This document shows positions 1 through 10,905 of a stretch of DNA of 64,000 nt, in pieces. This DNA is from Agrypnia vestita. Lineage: Eukaryota > Arthropoda > Insecta > Trichoptera > Phryganeidae. The DNA lies in the NCBI GenBank assembly GCA_016648135.1, contig JADDOH010002040.1:1-64000 (forward strand). Reading direction: 5' to 3'. Positions within the stretch are counted from its first letter, which is position 1. Each line of letters begins with the position of its first letter. Under the pieces are notes generated by a model. The model was given only the letters and a program-made list of their open reading frames with translations, searched no databases and was not told the origin of the DNA. The position numbers were made by a program, and so were the translations under genes.

Positions 1-545
1 CCCCAAGCGAAAATTGACTCCAAAAAAGTTACTTGTGAGCGTTTGGTGGACTAGTGCTGGTGTCGTTCACTACAGCTTTCTTAAATCTGGCCAGACGATT
101 ACGGCAGATGTCTATTGTCAGCAACTGCAAACCATGATGGAAAAGCTAGCTGCTAAACAACCGAGGCTGGTTAATCGCTCTAGGCCACTGCTGCTTCATG
201 ATAACGCTAGACCACACACTGCACAACAGACGGCTACCAAATTAGAGGAGCTTCAATTGGAATGTCTAAGACATTCATCGTACTCTCCGGACCTTGCCCC
301 AACAGATGACCATTTTTTTCGAAATTTGGATAACTTCTTGCACAGGAAAAAATTCAACTCCGATGGGGCAGTCCAAACTGCCTTCAAAGATTTTATTGAT
401 TCCCGTCCGAATGGTTTTTTTAGTAAAGGGATCGATGAACTACCTAGAGATGGCAAAAGTGCATAGATAGCAATGGTACATACTTTGATTAAATAAATAT
501 ATTATAATAAAAAAAAATCGGCTTTATGTTACTCCCATACTAAAC
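1..545 (+). mobile_element. mariner element, 3' part, cut by window edge
   Basis: This is the transposase remnant plus about 55 bp of AT-rich 3' noncoding sequence. The likely right terminal repeat is around 512-545, where 'tttatgttactcccatac' resembles mariner ends that read '...ACTCCCA'. The left end is not in the window, so the terminal inverted repeat (TIR) pair and TA duplication cannot be verified. The right boundary is approximate. Confidence 0.6.
2..492 (+). pseudogene. mariner transposase, C-terminal part, frameshifted
   Basis: The reading frame is open from the window edge (frame of base 2) to a stop at 464-466. The translation has the mariner motif SVWW, then HDNARPH and YSPDLAPTD. 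The last two catalytic aspartates, in HDN and PTD, are separated by exactly 34 residues, the DD34D spacing of mariner. The first catalytic Asp and the DNA-binding domain lie outside the window. After LPR (about base 450) the family's usual ending continues in another frame: W-Q-K-C-I-D-S-N-G-T-Y-F-D and a TAA at 490-492. A one-base deletion therefore truncates the C-terminus. Family membership is seen directly; loss of activity is inferred from the frameshift. Confidence 0.93.
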
Positions 546-997
546 GCCAATTTCATATGTAAGGACCTAATATTAGTCCAAACGTTACAGTTAAGGTGCC
601 TGAAACAGCATGATGAAGAGAAAGATGCCTATATTAGAAAGTAAGGATTTAGTGTGAGTGTGTAGAAATAGAGTGCGGATACAGACACCGTGCCGGCGGC
701 CCCCGCTGGTCACATCAAATTGGGTAGAAATTGCTCTGGGGACGTGCGATAAATTCATTCTCGTGCTACCATTTTTGCCATTTGGACGTTAATCTCTATT
801 AACTTTTTGTTAAAAAAAATCGATAATCATTCTATACACACCATATGAAAAAATATGAGGTGAATATGAAAAAAATTGTTTACTGGAAAAATATTGTGCG
901 TGGTCAGTCAATTTAACTAATCAAATTTAAAAATAACTTTGTTTTCAATAATTCGAATTTATTATTTACAAAAAGTTTCGCATTTCTATCACACTGA
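546..997. other. unassigned noncoding stretch
   Basis: I recognise no gene. A short GC-richer patch at about 685-750 (ccggcggcccccgctggtc) stands out from the AT-rich flanks but matches nothing I know. No hairpin or tandem repeat is evident. Confidence 0.5.
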
Positions 998-1440
998 CGA
1001 GGAAAATGGCATTATAAAGAATGAAATGCTGTTGTTTAGATGTGTGTTTAGAAAATATTTCTATTGTAAGGTGGATAATGAACGAGTTAGAAGTTAATGT
1101 AACGCTGCCAGAAGTATAGTACATGGAATAAAGAAAGGATCGCTGAGATGGTTTGGCCATACGGAACGGTTGAGCGAGGAAAGGGTGTTAAAGAAAATTT
1201 ATAAGGCGAGTGTTAAAAGCGGCACAAACAGAGGGCGCCCGCAAAAAACCTGGCATGATCAAATAAATCAAGTATTGAAGGATGCCTCTGTAAGGAGTTT
1301 CAAGAACCGAAGAGTGTGCATGAGAAGAAGTATTAAAGTGGACGAATCAAAAGTGGTGTGTCAGGACAGAAGAGCGTGGCATTCTAACCTCTCCGCCAAC
1401 CCTTCTGGGAAACGGCGGTTAGTTAGTTAATTGTAAGTTT
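998..1440 (+). pseudogene. LINE 3'-end fragment (family alpha)
   Basis: The best part is 1119-1430. It reads GSLRWFGHTERLSEERV, then GRPQKTWHDQINQVL, then CMRRSIKVDE and VVCQDRRAWHS. This is the C-terminal tail of a LINE endonuclease/reverse-transcriptase polyprotein. The same tail recurs at 10640-10905, 16370-16680 and 22811-23568. Upstream, 998-1118 aligns weakly to the 22.8 kb copy (NEMLLFRCVFRK against NAVEMRSLRRM) and is decayed. The element ends in short GTTA repeats (1417-1429), matching the tetranucleotide tails of its relatives. There are no catalytic residues here, only the post-RT tail. Confidence 0.85.
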
Positions 1441-2913
1441 AATAAAAAATAAATTTATATCTCAGAAATATAAATTAAAGACCATATGTATTATGCACAA
1501 GTACTAAGATAAATTGTACCTACATGAAAATGAGCAGAAAACAGACACCATCAAGAACTGCCAAGATAGAAGACCAAGATTTTCAATCGGTGGAATCTTT
1601 TGTACCTGGGAACAAATGCGACAAGACATAGTGATATCCAACAATAAATAAAAAACAGGATAAAATCAAAAAACAAAGGTTAAATAACCTGGAATCTTGG
1701 GAACGGTAGACGACACTGGATATTCAGAGGAAAGTGAAAGCAAGGGACACTGGACGACTTTGATCTTAAAAGACCGCACGATCGCAAATTAATACGACTG
1801 CACTGATCAAGATTTTTTTATGCAATCGAATGTCATTAGCATAATGTAACAATGTTTGAAATAAATATCCGCGTAGAATAATAAGCAGAACACATTGGAA
1901 GGGTCATCGTGTTTTCTCAGGGGGATGTGGATTCGTGTTCGCGGAAAATAAAGGCTTCATATAATTTTATCTCTGATGTATACGTTATATTGCCGCCCCC
2001 TGAGAGTACCGATGACATTTTGGTACAATTTACGTAGAGATTTTTCCTGTAAGCCGATTGGATATCGAATTTTATTTCCTTCCGTTCAAATATCTTCCGA
2101 TTTCCCTGATCAAGCAATTTAGTTTTGTTGCCGGAGAAAATATAGAATTTTTTTACTCGGGAAAAGAGTCTCGACTGCGGAGTTAAAATGAAATGAATAA
2201 GTTTCAGGTAATTTTTCTATGAATTATTTATATACATTTCACTTTTTATTAAATGTGTTCTTTGATAATTATATGTAGGAAAAATGTATTGAGTAATCAA
2301 TTTTGCGTCCAATATTTGATGTGTAATTTATTATTTTATACATTCATTTTGACACCAGTACTAACTTACCAGAATTTTTAACTTATGCCTTAACAAATAA
2401 TTGGCTTACCATGCCTTTGCATAAAATACTATTTCATTGATTTATATAATTTATAAATAATAATACACAGCCTTTCTTCTTAAGTTTATTAAGAATAAAG
2501 GTTTTGTATTATTTTTATGAGGTTATTTTCTCAAAGGTGCCTTTTTTTAGTTAAAAAATATCGCATGTGTGTTATGATACTAGAGCAACTCGACTATTGA
2601 ACTATGATAAAGTTTTTCTCTATTTTAAGGATATAAAAAATAATTATTTTTTCTGAAAATTATTTAATAATATGACGATAGACTTAACTTTGATAGGACA
2701 GAAATAATAAAAAAAATTATAATATAATATTTAAAATTTATTGATATAAAACCTTTATAAATATAAATAAAAATGGAAAAAGCAATATTACAAAAAGTCT
2801 AGAAAAATAATTTTATCATAAATTTTTATTAATGCATTCGCTTTGCAGCATAAAATGTAAGCAAAAACTCACTGATCACCATACGCATGCAGTCAATTCG
2901 TTAATGCATGATT
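1441..2913. other. AT-rich stretch without recognisable gene
   Basis: This is noncoding AT-rich sequence. The 1500-1800 part has mixed composition (for example caagattttcaatcggtgg) and could be an old element remnant, but no conserved motif can be read. The 2200-2860 part is nearly all A/T. Confidence 0.5.
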
Positions 2914-2924
2914 TAAACGTAAAT
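2914..2924. repeat. target-site duplication of the RTE LINE (3' side)
   Basis: TAAACGTAAAT occurs here and identically at 5516-5526, flanking the LINE exactly where its protein homology begins and ends. Extending to 15 bp adds a single mismatch. Confidence 0.85.
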
Positions 2925-5515
2925 CTTCTTCTTCTTCTTCCTTAGCCTTTTTCCCTCCACTGCTGGATGTAGGCCTCTTCCATTTTTTTTCCACTCGTCT
3001 CTGTTTCTCCCCATTTGCATCCAGGTTCTTCCTGCTTGCTGAACTATGTCATCGGACCACCTTTTGGGAGGTCTTCCGACGCTTCTATTTTTTGTCCAGG
3101 GCCTCCACTGTAGGATTCTGGGTGCCCATCTAGTATCCTCCTGTCGAGCCATATGTCCAGCCCACTGCCATTTTAGTTTTGCAATATGGTCCATAATATC
3201 AGCAACTTTTGTTCGGCGTCTTATTTCTTCATTTCTGATTTTATCCCGAAGGCTTACGCTGAGCATCTGCCTTTCCATGGCCCGCTGTGTACATTTTAAT
3301 TTTAGTATGCTTTTTTCTGTCAGTGTTACTGTTTCTAGTCCATATGTCAGCATCGGTAGGATACATGTATCGAACATTTTTCTTTTCAGGCAAATTGGGA
3401 TTTCTTTATTTTCAAACAAGTGTTTCAATTTACCAAATGCTGCCTAGGCCAGACCTATTCTTCTTGGTAGTTCTGCTGTTTGGTTTTCTTTTCCCAGCTT
3501 TATCTTATGACCAAGGTACACATATTCATCAACTGTTTCTATTTCCCAATTGTTTATTTTGAATTTATGTTTGGATGTGGTTAAAATTTTTGTTTTTTGT
3601 GTGTTCATTTCCAAACCTGTTTCTTTCGATGCTTCTTGCAATTCTCTGGTCATAGATTCCAATTCTCTTACATTATTGCTAACAATCACTATATCGTCTG
3701 CAAACCTGAGGTGGCTCAGATAGGTGCCGTTTATCTTTACTCCTTTATTTTCCCAATTTATCTTTTTGAAAATGTTTTCCAAGGCGAGTGTAAAGAGTTT
3801 TGGTGAGATAGTGTCACCTTGTCGCACACCTTTTCCGATTTTGAAGCTTTCTGTCTTCGTGTCTTCATCTATTGTCACGCTCATGGTTGCATTTTCATAT
3901 ATGTATTTTATCAGTCTCGTATATCTTGAGTCAATTCGTGCATTTTCGAGCGCTTTTATGATCGCCCACGTCTCAATTGAATCGAATGCCTTCTTATAAT
4001 CAATAAAGGCCATATGGAGAGTGCTATTATATTCTGTTGCCTTTTCAATAAGTAGCCGAATTGTTTGTATGTGATCCCTTGTTCCAAAGCCTCTTCGAAA
4101 CCCAGCTTGTTCTATTGGTTGGTACTGGTCAAATTTATTGGTTAATCTGTTTGTAATAATTTTTGTGAATAGTTTGTATAGGTGTGAGAGTAGACTAATT
4201 GGGCGGTAGTTTTCTAAATTGTCACTATCTCTTTTTTTAAATAACAGTTTAACTTCCGCGTTGTGCCAAGCGTCGGGAATTTTTCCATTTTCTATACATT
4301 TATTGTACAATAGTATTAAGGCTTCTTTAAGGTTTTCTCCACCTAACCTCAGAATATCAGATGTTATGTTGTCTTCTCCCGGAGCTTTGTTATTTTTCAT
4401 TTGTTTTAATGCTTTATCTATTTCATCGTTATCTATTTCGGCGAGTTCTTCTGATCCTACATTTAACACTCGAATTTTACTGTGCTGTCCCTCGTTGATG
4501 TTTGATGTGTAGAGATCCTCGTAGAATGTTTTAACTGTATTATTGATCTCTAGTTTATCTCTTACAATTTCATTGTTTTCGTTCTTAATTTTTGTTATAG
4601 CAGAATTTCCCTTTGAGTTTATTCGTTTAAGAATTTTCATATTTTTATTTGTTTCTATGGTCTGTATTATCGAATTGGTATTAAATTTTCTTATGTATCT
4701 TCTTATATTTCTTTTTATCGTTTTATTCAACATTTTATATCTGTCTGTGTTTCTATCTAAAGTTTTCCTTTCTTCGATCAATTTGGTTGTTTCTACGGAT
4801 ATCTTTTGTGTTCTATCGTGTCTGAAAGAGACTTTTTTCAGGGTGGTGTGTATGTCTGCTACTATTTTGTTATTTAATTTGTTTATATCCATTTGTTTGA
4901 GGGCATTTTTGTCTTCAAGTTTATTCTGTAATGTGTTCTGTATAATGTTCTTGTTTTGCGATAGTGTTTCCATGTTGAGGTGATTCAACTTTTTTATCTT
5001 TACCATTTTTCTTCTTTCCATTTCAGTGTTTATTTGGAATTTGGCTCTCACTAATCGATGGTCACTACCAGTGTCAATTTTGTTTAATACTGATACATCT
5101 TTGCAATATTTTCTATCGTCTGATATGATAAAATCAATTTCATTTTTAGTAATTCCGTCTGGGCTTCTCCATGTCCATTTTTTCTGTTTTTGTTTTTTAA
5201 AGAAGGTATATAGACAGAACAGTTTTTCTTTTTGCAAGTAGTCCAGTAGCATTTCTCCTCTTTCGTTTCTATTTCCTAGTCCGAAAGGTCCGATGTTTTG
5301 TGGGTCTCCAGGTTTTCTATTACCGATTTTCGCGTTGAAGTCTTCTGTCACTATCGTCAGTCTGACTTTCTCACTTTTCCTGGCCTTGGTAATGTCCTCG
5401 TATAATTGTTCATTTTCGTCGTCATCAGAGGCACTTGTTGGGGCATATGCGTGTATAATTTGAATACTGAATTTTTCATTTATCTTAAGTATTACGTATA
5501 TAACCCTATGTGATA
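2925..5515 (-). mobile_element. RTE-clade LINE, 5'-truncated, with TSD
   Basis: This is a 2.59 kb non-LTR retrotransposon on the minus strand. It starts inside the endonuclease domain (protein homology begins near 5515) and ends in a GAA repeat (2925-2940, seen as CTT on plus). Its edges coincide with the 11-bp duplication at 2914-2924 and 5516-5526, so 5' truncation happened at insertion (target-primed reverse transcription). The C-terminal motif KLKWQWAGHMARQ and the GAA tail are typical of insect RTE-type elements. Clade assignment is by recognition, not phylogeny. A second, decayed copy of the same 3' end lies at 9085-9476. Confidence 0.9.
2925..5515 (-). pseudogene. LINE endonuclease/reverse transcriptase, one premature stop
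   Basis: One frame runs from the truncation point to the 3' end with a single interruption. Order on the minus strand: end of the endonuclease domain (APTSASDDDENEQLYED, TEDFNAKIG, GSDHRLVRAKF); a linker; RT core (ENYRPISLLSHLYKL, AFIDYKKAFDSIE, GVRQGDTISPKLF, catalytic FADD at about 3690-3704); thumb (YVYLGHKIKL); and the C-terminal KWQWAGHMARQ and VGRPPKRWSDDI tail. The break is a TAG at 3444-3446 between GLA and AAFGKLK, where relatives have tryptophan, so one G-to-A change explains it. The frame downstream is unchanged. The stop at the C-terminus lies in the target duplication, so the frame reads through the GAA tail into flanking DNA. Confidence 0.9.
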
Positions 5516-5526
5516 TAAACGTAAAT
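5516..5526. repeat. target-site duplication of the RTE LINE (5' side)
   Basis: TAAACGTAAAT, identical to 2914-2924. It marks the 5' truncation point of the LINE. Confidence 0.85.
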
Positions 5527-6734
5527 ATATATTTGAAAAGAAAGAAATTGAATAGTTATATGACAATTACAAATAAATAATGTGATAATATTTCGAGTAC
5601 CTGTTTTATAATATACAAGGAATATTACAAGGTACATATTTTTCTTAAATTTATCTCGCAGAAAATGTAGTTAGGTACAGTTTATTTCAAAGTACTGACC
5701 GCACGCCGCTGCTGAACACAGAAAAACTGTTGAGGGTGTGCATATTATTAACCTAACATTTGTATTCGTTCCATCATGTCCGGAGGACGTAAGGAAGATT
5801 CGTTAATTTATGTCTTTGAATTTTTCATTGAAATTTCGATAATTTAGTTTCAAACTGGATTGTCTCAAGGAACATGAAAAAATCATTTGTTACCCCGTAT
5901 AAATAATCAATCATTGTAAAATATATTATAGTATTATGTAATATATTTAAAAAAACTCAACTTACATGGATCATCCAGGTATACTAGAAACTTAACTTGT
6001 TGTTGTAAGAATACTGGGACGGTGGCTCATTTTAATTCCATTAAACGAAGGGAAGTCTTGGCCAATAAGTTATCGTTCTGATGAGCCGACGATATACGGA
6101 ACATAATGTTGACGAAATGTAAAAAACCTATATATTTTTTACATCTTTATCACCAGATCCTACCAGTTGCTCATATAAAAATATTACACAAGTTTGTAAA
6201 TGGTACTCCCCTGCCGAATAATTAAAAAAAAATTAAACATGTATGTTTTTTCATAGATTTCTCAACATTTCAAATTGTGATATTAAAAAAATACTCAAGA
6301 TCTCATCAAGCAAGGCTGACCCTTCCTGGAATGTTACTGTTTGATTTATTTGTAGATGTTCCACTGAAAAATAGGGGAGAATAGATGCTTCCTGTTTCTG
6401 GAGAAGTAGGTGATCAATAGGAAAATAGACTCTATTTTGAAACTGCCCAAGTATTGATTTAAAAAAACAATGTCAATAAACAGCAAACCTTCCATACGTT
6501 TTTCGTATTTTTCTTACACCTACTTACATACTTTTTATAAACTATATTAAGATTAATGAATCTTATGCATTTGTCGAAAATTTTAAAGACGTATTTTTTT
6601 GACTTGTAAATGATCTAGTCAAAAATAATAATAATACTGATCAATCCTTTACAAAGCTAGCCAACAAAATATTTATCAAAATGATATTCTAAAAAAAAAT
6701 TGCATGCATAATATTCTAAATATTTATATCTACA
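5527..6734. other. AT-rich stretch without recognisable gene
   Basis: I see no ORF with recognisable similarity, no RNA gene and no clear inverted or tandem repeat. Homopolymer A/T runs are frequent. Confidence 0.5.
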
Positions 6735-7310
6735 CCTATTTTTTATTTATTTTTTAACATACAGACCGTCAACAGATCATTGATGACCCTAATAGACGGT
6801 CCTTTAGTGACATTAGAGTTTGAGTATTTTGTGAACATTTGAATATGATAATATATAATACACTTTTTAAGGTTAGTTAATAATAAATAATGTAAAATAA
6901 AAAAACATAAAATATATAAATATAAAAATATCGTGGATCAATTAGTTCAATAATTTTTTTTTTAAATAAAATAATAAAAAGTGTGTTAAAGATAAATAAA
7001 TTGTAAACCGTATTGAGTATAATATAAAGACTCGTTAAACACGTTTACGGCGAGTGCACGAGTTCCAAGGTCAACATCGTGTGTCTATGATGAGCATGTA
7101 TCACACGCTTGAGGGACCGTCAACCAAATTTATCAATATTTTGCTTTTGAACCGAGCCAGTGTCATGAAGAATATATCAAGTTCGCCGTCTCTGGACGAT
7201 ATCTCGTTAAACTGGTTAATCATTCTAGGTAGAGGAGAGAAATAACCTAGATTGGTGTTGTAGAATTTATTGTGTAAAAGGCTGGGAGACCTCATTGATC
7301 GGTCCGATTG
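6735..7310 (-). pseudogene. LINE 3' end (family zeta): C-terminal ORF piece plus 3' UTR
   Basis: On the minus strand, 7295-7101 reads FYNTNLGYFSPLPRMINQF, then ARFKSKILINL and a stop. This looks like the C-terminal tail of a Jockey/CR1-type LINE. The 3' UTR follows to about 6735, where A-rich sequence begins. UTR motifs recur at 29930-30150 and 61100-61470: a 'tcaacagatcattgatgacc'-type block, 'atagacggtcct', and a 'gttccaaggtcaac' block. Three copies on the same strand define the family. The reverse transcriptase itself is absent. Confidence 0.7.
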
Positions 7311-7730
7311 TAAAACTCAATGTCTGTCTGTATGTCTGTCGTTCAACCGATCGGACTCAAAATTTTGAAACATATCTTTAAGACTCGGCATGTAACATAG
7401 GTGACATTTCCCCCCTTCTCTTTTACCCCTTCCTCTTCCCCTGATATATTTTCAATGCAAATCTGTACCGTTCGACCGTTCTAATTCAAAACTTGCAAAA
7501 TTATTCTTTAGGACTAGTTAGGTAATAGTTGGTAATAGGTGAAATTTCCCCTTCCCTCTCTTCCCTATCCCCTCCCACGATATATTTTCAGTACAAATAT
7601 ACACCGTTTGACCGATTTGATTCCCCTGCCTCCACTAATCTATCCTGTCTCCGAGATATATTTTTTGTACAAATCTACACCGCTTGCCCGATTGGACCCA
7701 AATTTTGCATACATATTCCCTATTATTCTA
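7311..7730 (-). repeat. tandem monomers of the 'actagctg' repeat family, inverted copy
   Basis: It begins with aaactcaatgtctgtctgta, the reverse complement of the end of the element at 26716-27527. It then carries 3-4 diverged monomers of about 110-130 bp. Each has a 'gatatattttcaatgcaaat' block, a 'ccgttcgaccg' block and a 'tcaaaattttgaaac' block. Short pyrimidine runs (cccccttctc) separate them. No protein is encoded. Confidence 0.75.
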
Positions 7731-8639
7731 TCCATCCTATTATCATATCCATGTGAATATTCAAGTTTTACTTAAATTACATATTTTAAATACTGCTAAA
7801 CCACAACTACGATAGCGTCGTTTGAGTAAATTTTAATTTGACGTTACCTATTGGATCAGGAATATATGAATAAAGGAGGAAAGAATAAAATGAAATTAAA
7901 AAAAAATAGAAGCGACCTTTGCAAACATTGTATTGTGCCGATGAATGTACATATTCTCCTCTCTATTTCTTCTCTCAATTGGGTTATGAGACTAATATAG
8001 TACAGTTATTTAAAAGTCAACGGCACACAATATATGTATATATACATAGTTTGTATTTTTTTGAAATTATGAAGAGTTGAGAATTGCACCACAACTTTAT
8101 TTATTATTATTTGTGTGTTGTATACCTTCAGCCGATATGGCAATGTTGTTGTAATAATGTGTTGAGCACAAGTTTGTAAATGCTTAATAAGGTGCCTAAG
8201 CACATTGCCAGGTCTTTAATAATTTAACACGCATTTACGTTGTCATGAGTATAAACTTGCTCTGCAGCGGGGTGAGGCGCGTAAAATCTTTGACGGATAA
8301 GCTTACCATCCAGATCGAAGTGTTAAAGCTAGTGTATAAACTTTGCAAAGTTAACATTTATTTATGCTTCTTAAGGCATCACAAAATGAAGTTAAAATAT
8401 CCAGCCTTTCACCAAATTTATAAACCGAACATTAATGGTCAATAAGCTAACATTTGACTTTTGTACACAATAAGTAACAATTCTTAAGACAGGTGTACAC
8501 ATGGATCGCGATAGCTCTCCGCTTTCGCTTATGTGAGTAAAATTCGAGATCTCAGAGATTGTTTTGAGTCGAAAATCTCATCCGTAAACACGGGCCACAA
8601 GAAAAGCTCATTTGTAAAGTTTCCTTTACTTCTTCTTTT
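7731..8639. other. no recognisable gene
   Basis: AT-rich noncoding sequence. I see no conserved ORF, SINE head or palindrome of note. Confidence 0.5.
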
Positions 8640-9035
8640 TCTTTTATTAGATGCTTGCTCTGTGTTGACAGTCCTGGTCTTGTGACGAGAATGACCAGCT
8701 CTCTCTCAACCTCTTTGGTGGTCTCCCTGGCGGTCGGCGCCCCTCTAGAATCCCACGCATCACGGCTCAGTCTTGTCTTGTCTTATCTGGTCTTTCCACA
8801 TGATCCCTCCAGAAACGCCTTCTTTGCCTACTCAATGTACAATGTCTTGTATATTGCAGATTCTTCAGATTTCCGCTTTGGGCACTCTGTCTCTGAGGGT
8901 CTTGCCTACAATTAGTATTAGAGTCTTCATCTCCGTAGTTCTGACTGTTATCACCGTGCCTGCTGTTGCTTCGATACCGCGTCATGATGGGACTTATGCA
9001 TGTTTTATATATTCTGACTTTGCTTTCCACTAGCA
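8640..9035 (-). pseudogene. decayed LINE C-terminal tail (family eta)
   Basis: Minus-strand pieces in shifting frames read VRIYKTCISPIMT, then TTEMKTLI, VGKTLRDR, NIQDIVH, RRRFWRDHVER and EGRRPPGRPPRR. That order matches the post-RT region of insect LINEs (colony of 'YGIE...TTEMK...GKTLRDR...WRDHV.R...GRPP.RW'). Several stops and frameshifts are present. The 3' end on minus is A/G-rich (aagaaaaagaagaagtaaag). It abuts, tail to tail, the plus-strand RTE fragment at 9085. Confidence 0.75.
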
Positions 9036-9084
9036 TAAAAAAACAATAACAAAGGTATCCCAATTGGCTTAAAAAAAGCCTTTG

Positions 9085-9476
9085 AATCATGCATACTGTC
9101 AATGATGACGTATGGAGCGGAGACGATGATCTTACAAAAAAAAGTGTAGAAGAGCTGAAATGCACGCTACGATCCATGGAGTGATCCATGCTAAGCGTAA
9201 GACATAGAAATAAAAATGATGAAATTAGGGGCAGACTCGTGTAGCGAAGCTAAAATGGCAATGGGCAGAGCATGTCGCTAGGCAGGATGCTACAAAATGG
9301 ACTCCCAAAGTTCTACGGAGACCTTGGGAGAATAAAAGAGGCGTTGAAAGACCTCAAAGCCGCTATGGGTGGAAGAAATGGCTACAACCAGCAAATAACA
9401 AGGAAAGATGGAAGGGTACGGAAGAGGCCTATATCCAGCAGGGGAGAGATGAAGGCTGAAGAAGAAGAAAAATAAA
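9085..9476 (+). pseudogene. RTE LINE 3' fragment, decayed
   Basis: Broken frames give MTYGAETM, then ELKCTLRSME, AKLKWQWAEHVARQDATKW and a short tail with TEEAYIQQGRDEG. These match in order the 3' end of the RTE at 2925-5515 (MLTYGLETV, KLKCTQRAMER, KLKWQWAGHMARQEDTRW). It also ends in a GAA run (9460-9472). At least two frameshifts and stops show it is much older than the 2.9-5.5 kb copy. Confidence 0.85.
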
Positions 9477-9600
9477 AAAGCTTCTATAGACAATTTGACA
9501 ACCCGCCGTAACCAAAAAAAAAATTACTAAAAAATAATTTAGACACTTATTTTATTATCATTTTTTTAGTAATTTAGTAAATTATAATGTTATTAATTTA

Positions 9601-9740
9601 GTACAGCGGCCCTCGTAGTCCAGTGGGTATGACAATGGCTACACACTTCGAGGGTTTCGGATTCGATCCTGGTTAGGTCATAATTAATCCATGTGATTTA
9701 CTTAATCCTGGGTATTTTGCGATGTGCTACGCTTCGGTAA
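9601..9740 (+). mobile_element. tRNA-derived SINE-like element
   Basis: A pol III-type A box (tagtccagtgggta, 9616-9629) is followed at normal tRNA spacing by a B box GGATTCGATCC (9659-9669). An unrelated tail follows (gcgatgtgctacgcttcggt, 9719-9738). A similar tail with 'gatgtgtttcgctacagtaattggac' character occurs at about 45510-45535 after another tRNA-like head. The head does not fold into a full functional tRNA by eye and lacks a clean acceptor stem. Confidence 0.65.
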
Positions 9741-10639
9741 TTGGACCTCGTGGCCTGTTAAAGGTAAACAAAATAATAAACTATTATGTATATGTATGTC
9801 TACGATGCAAAATAAAATGACGAATCAAATACATATAAGAATGCGTAATACATAAAATAACAGTATTACTACACGGGACTTACTGTGCTGTTTCACGCGC
9901 TTACATTTGTTTGTATGTTATTTAATTAAGTACAATAAAATTATTAAAATAAAAAGTTTGTTACGCGCGACTGCTTTACCATTTAAATTGAATTTCCTAT
10001 TAAATAAAACATCATGAGTATCAAAGTCAATATTTTTAACGCACCAAATACTTTCTTTCAGTTTAATTTATAATAAACTCTTCATCTAAGCCATAAACGG
10101 AAAAAATCGTTAAATATTTCCTATTTTTCTTCACATCAAAAGGTAAAATAACCTTTCATGTCTGCCAAACACCAGTATTAGACCCACGGTTTAAGGGAAT
10201 TGAGATCCTTGAGGATTATGTTGTTTGAGAGTCGACCGTGTTTGAAAATGAACGTTGATATTAATCAACGTTAGATTACTACAGGCGAATCCACAATGCT
10301 ATTATAAAACTTTTAAATGATATTTATGTGAACATACAAATATCATATTTTGACTCCCGCTTATGAAATTTAAAATTTTACGTAAGAGATTCTGATATTC
10401 TCGAAAGCCGAGTAGTAAAATATAAAATATAATTAAACTCAAGTAGGTATACCATTGTTTTCCATCCATTCTAGTAATCATTTTTTAATAATTTGACTAT
10501 AATCAATCGAAGCAACATTACCAACACTGATAGCATCACTTAGATGCACATCTAGTTCAGATATATGATATATTAAATATTGTATAAGTTATTAAATCTA
10601 TATAAAGCTTCTTAGTAGAGTGAATAAGAAGAAAAAAAC
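9741..10639. other. no recognisable gene
   Basis: AT-rich noncoding sequence. Only a 9-bp inverted repeat (aacgttgat/atcaacgtt near 10251) is notable. Confidence 0.45.
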
Positions 10640-10905
10640 GGTCGCTTATGTGGTTTGGTCATGTTGAACGAATGAGAAGAGAATATAAGAATGACATATG
10701 ATTCGAGTTGTGATGATACCAAAAATACGGGATGGCCGCGGAAGACTTGATCAAGTAAACAAGATGGTCTTCTTAGGAACCTTAACCATCGAGCTTGTAT
10801 GAGAAGATGTATGATTGTTGATGGGGTGAGAGTTGTGTGTCAGGACAGAAGATACGGCGATCGTGCCCCTGCGAAAAAACGACGTGGTGGTAAGTTAGTT
10901 AAAAT
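10640..10905 (+). pseudogene. LINE 3'-end fragment (family alpha)
   Basis: The frame beginning at 10642 reads SLMWFGHVERMR. After frameshifts, HRACMRRCMIVDGVRVVCQDRR follows in broken frames, matching the tails at 998-1440 and 22811-23568. It ends at ggtggtaagttagtta, the tetranucleotide tail of this family. It is short and interrupted. Confidence 0.8.

Noticed and set aside
3046..5241. Several plus-strand open frames of 60-146 codons (for example 4543-4983)
   Set aside because: They lie antisense to the RTE LINE coding frame, are hydrophobic, and reflect its codon composition; no independent support.
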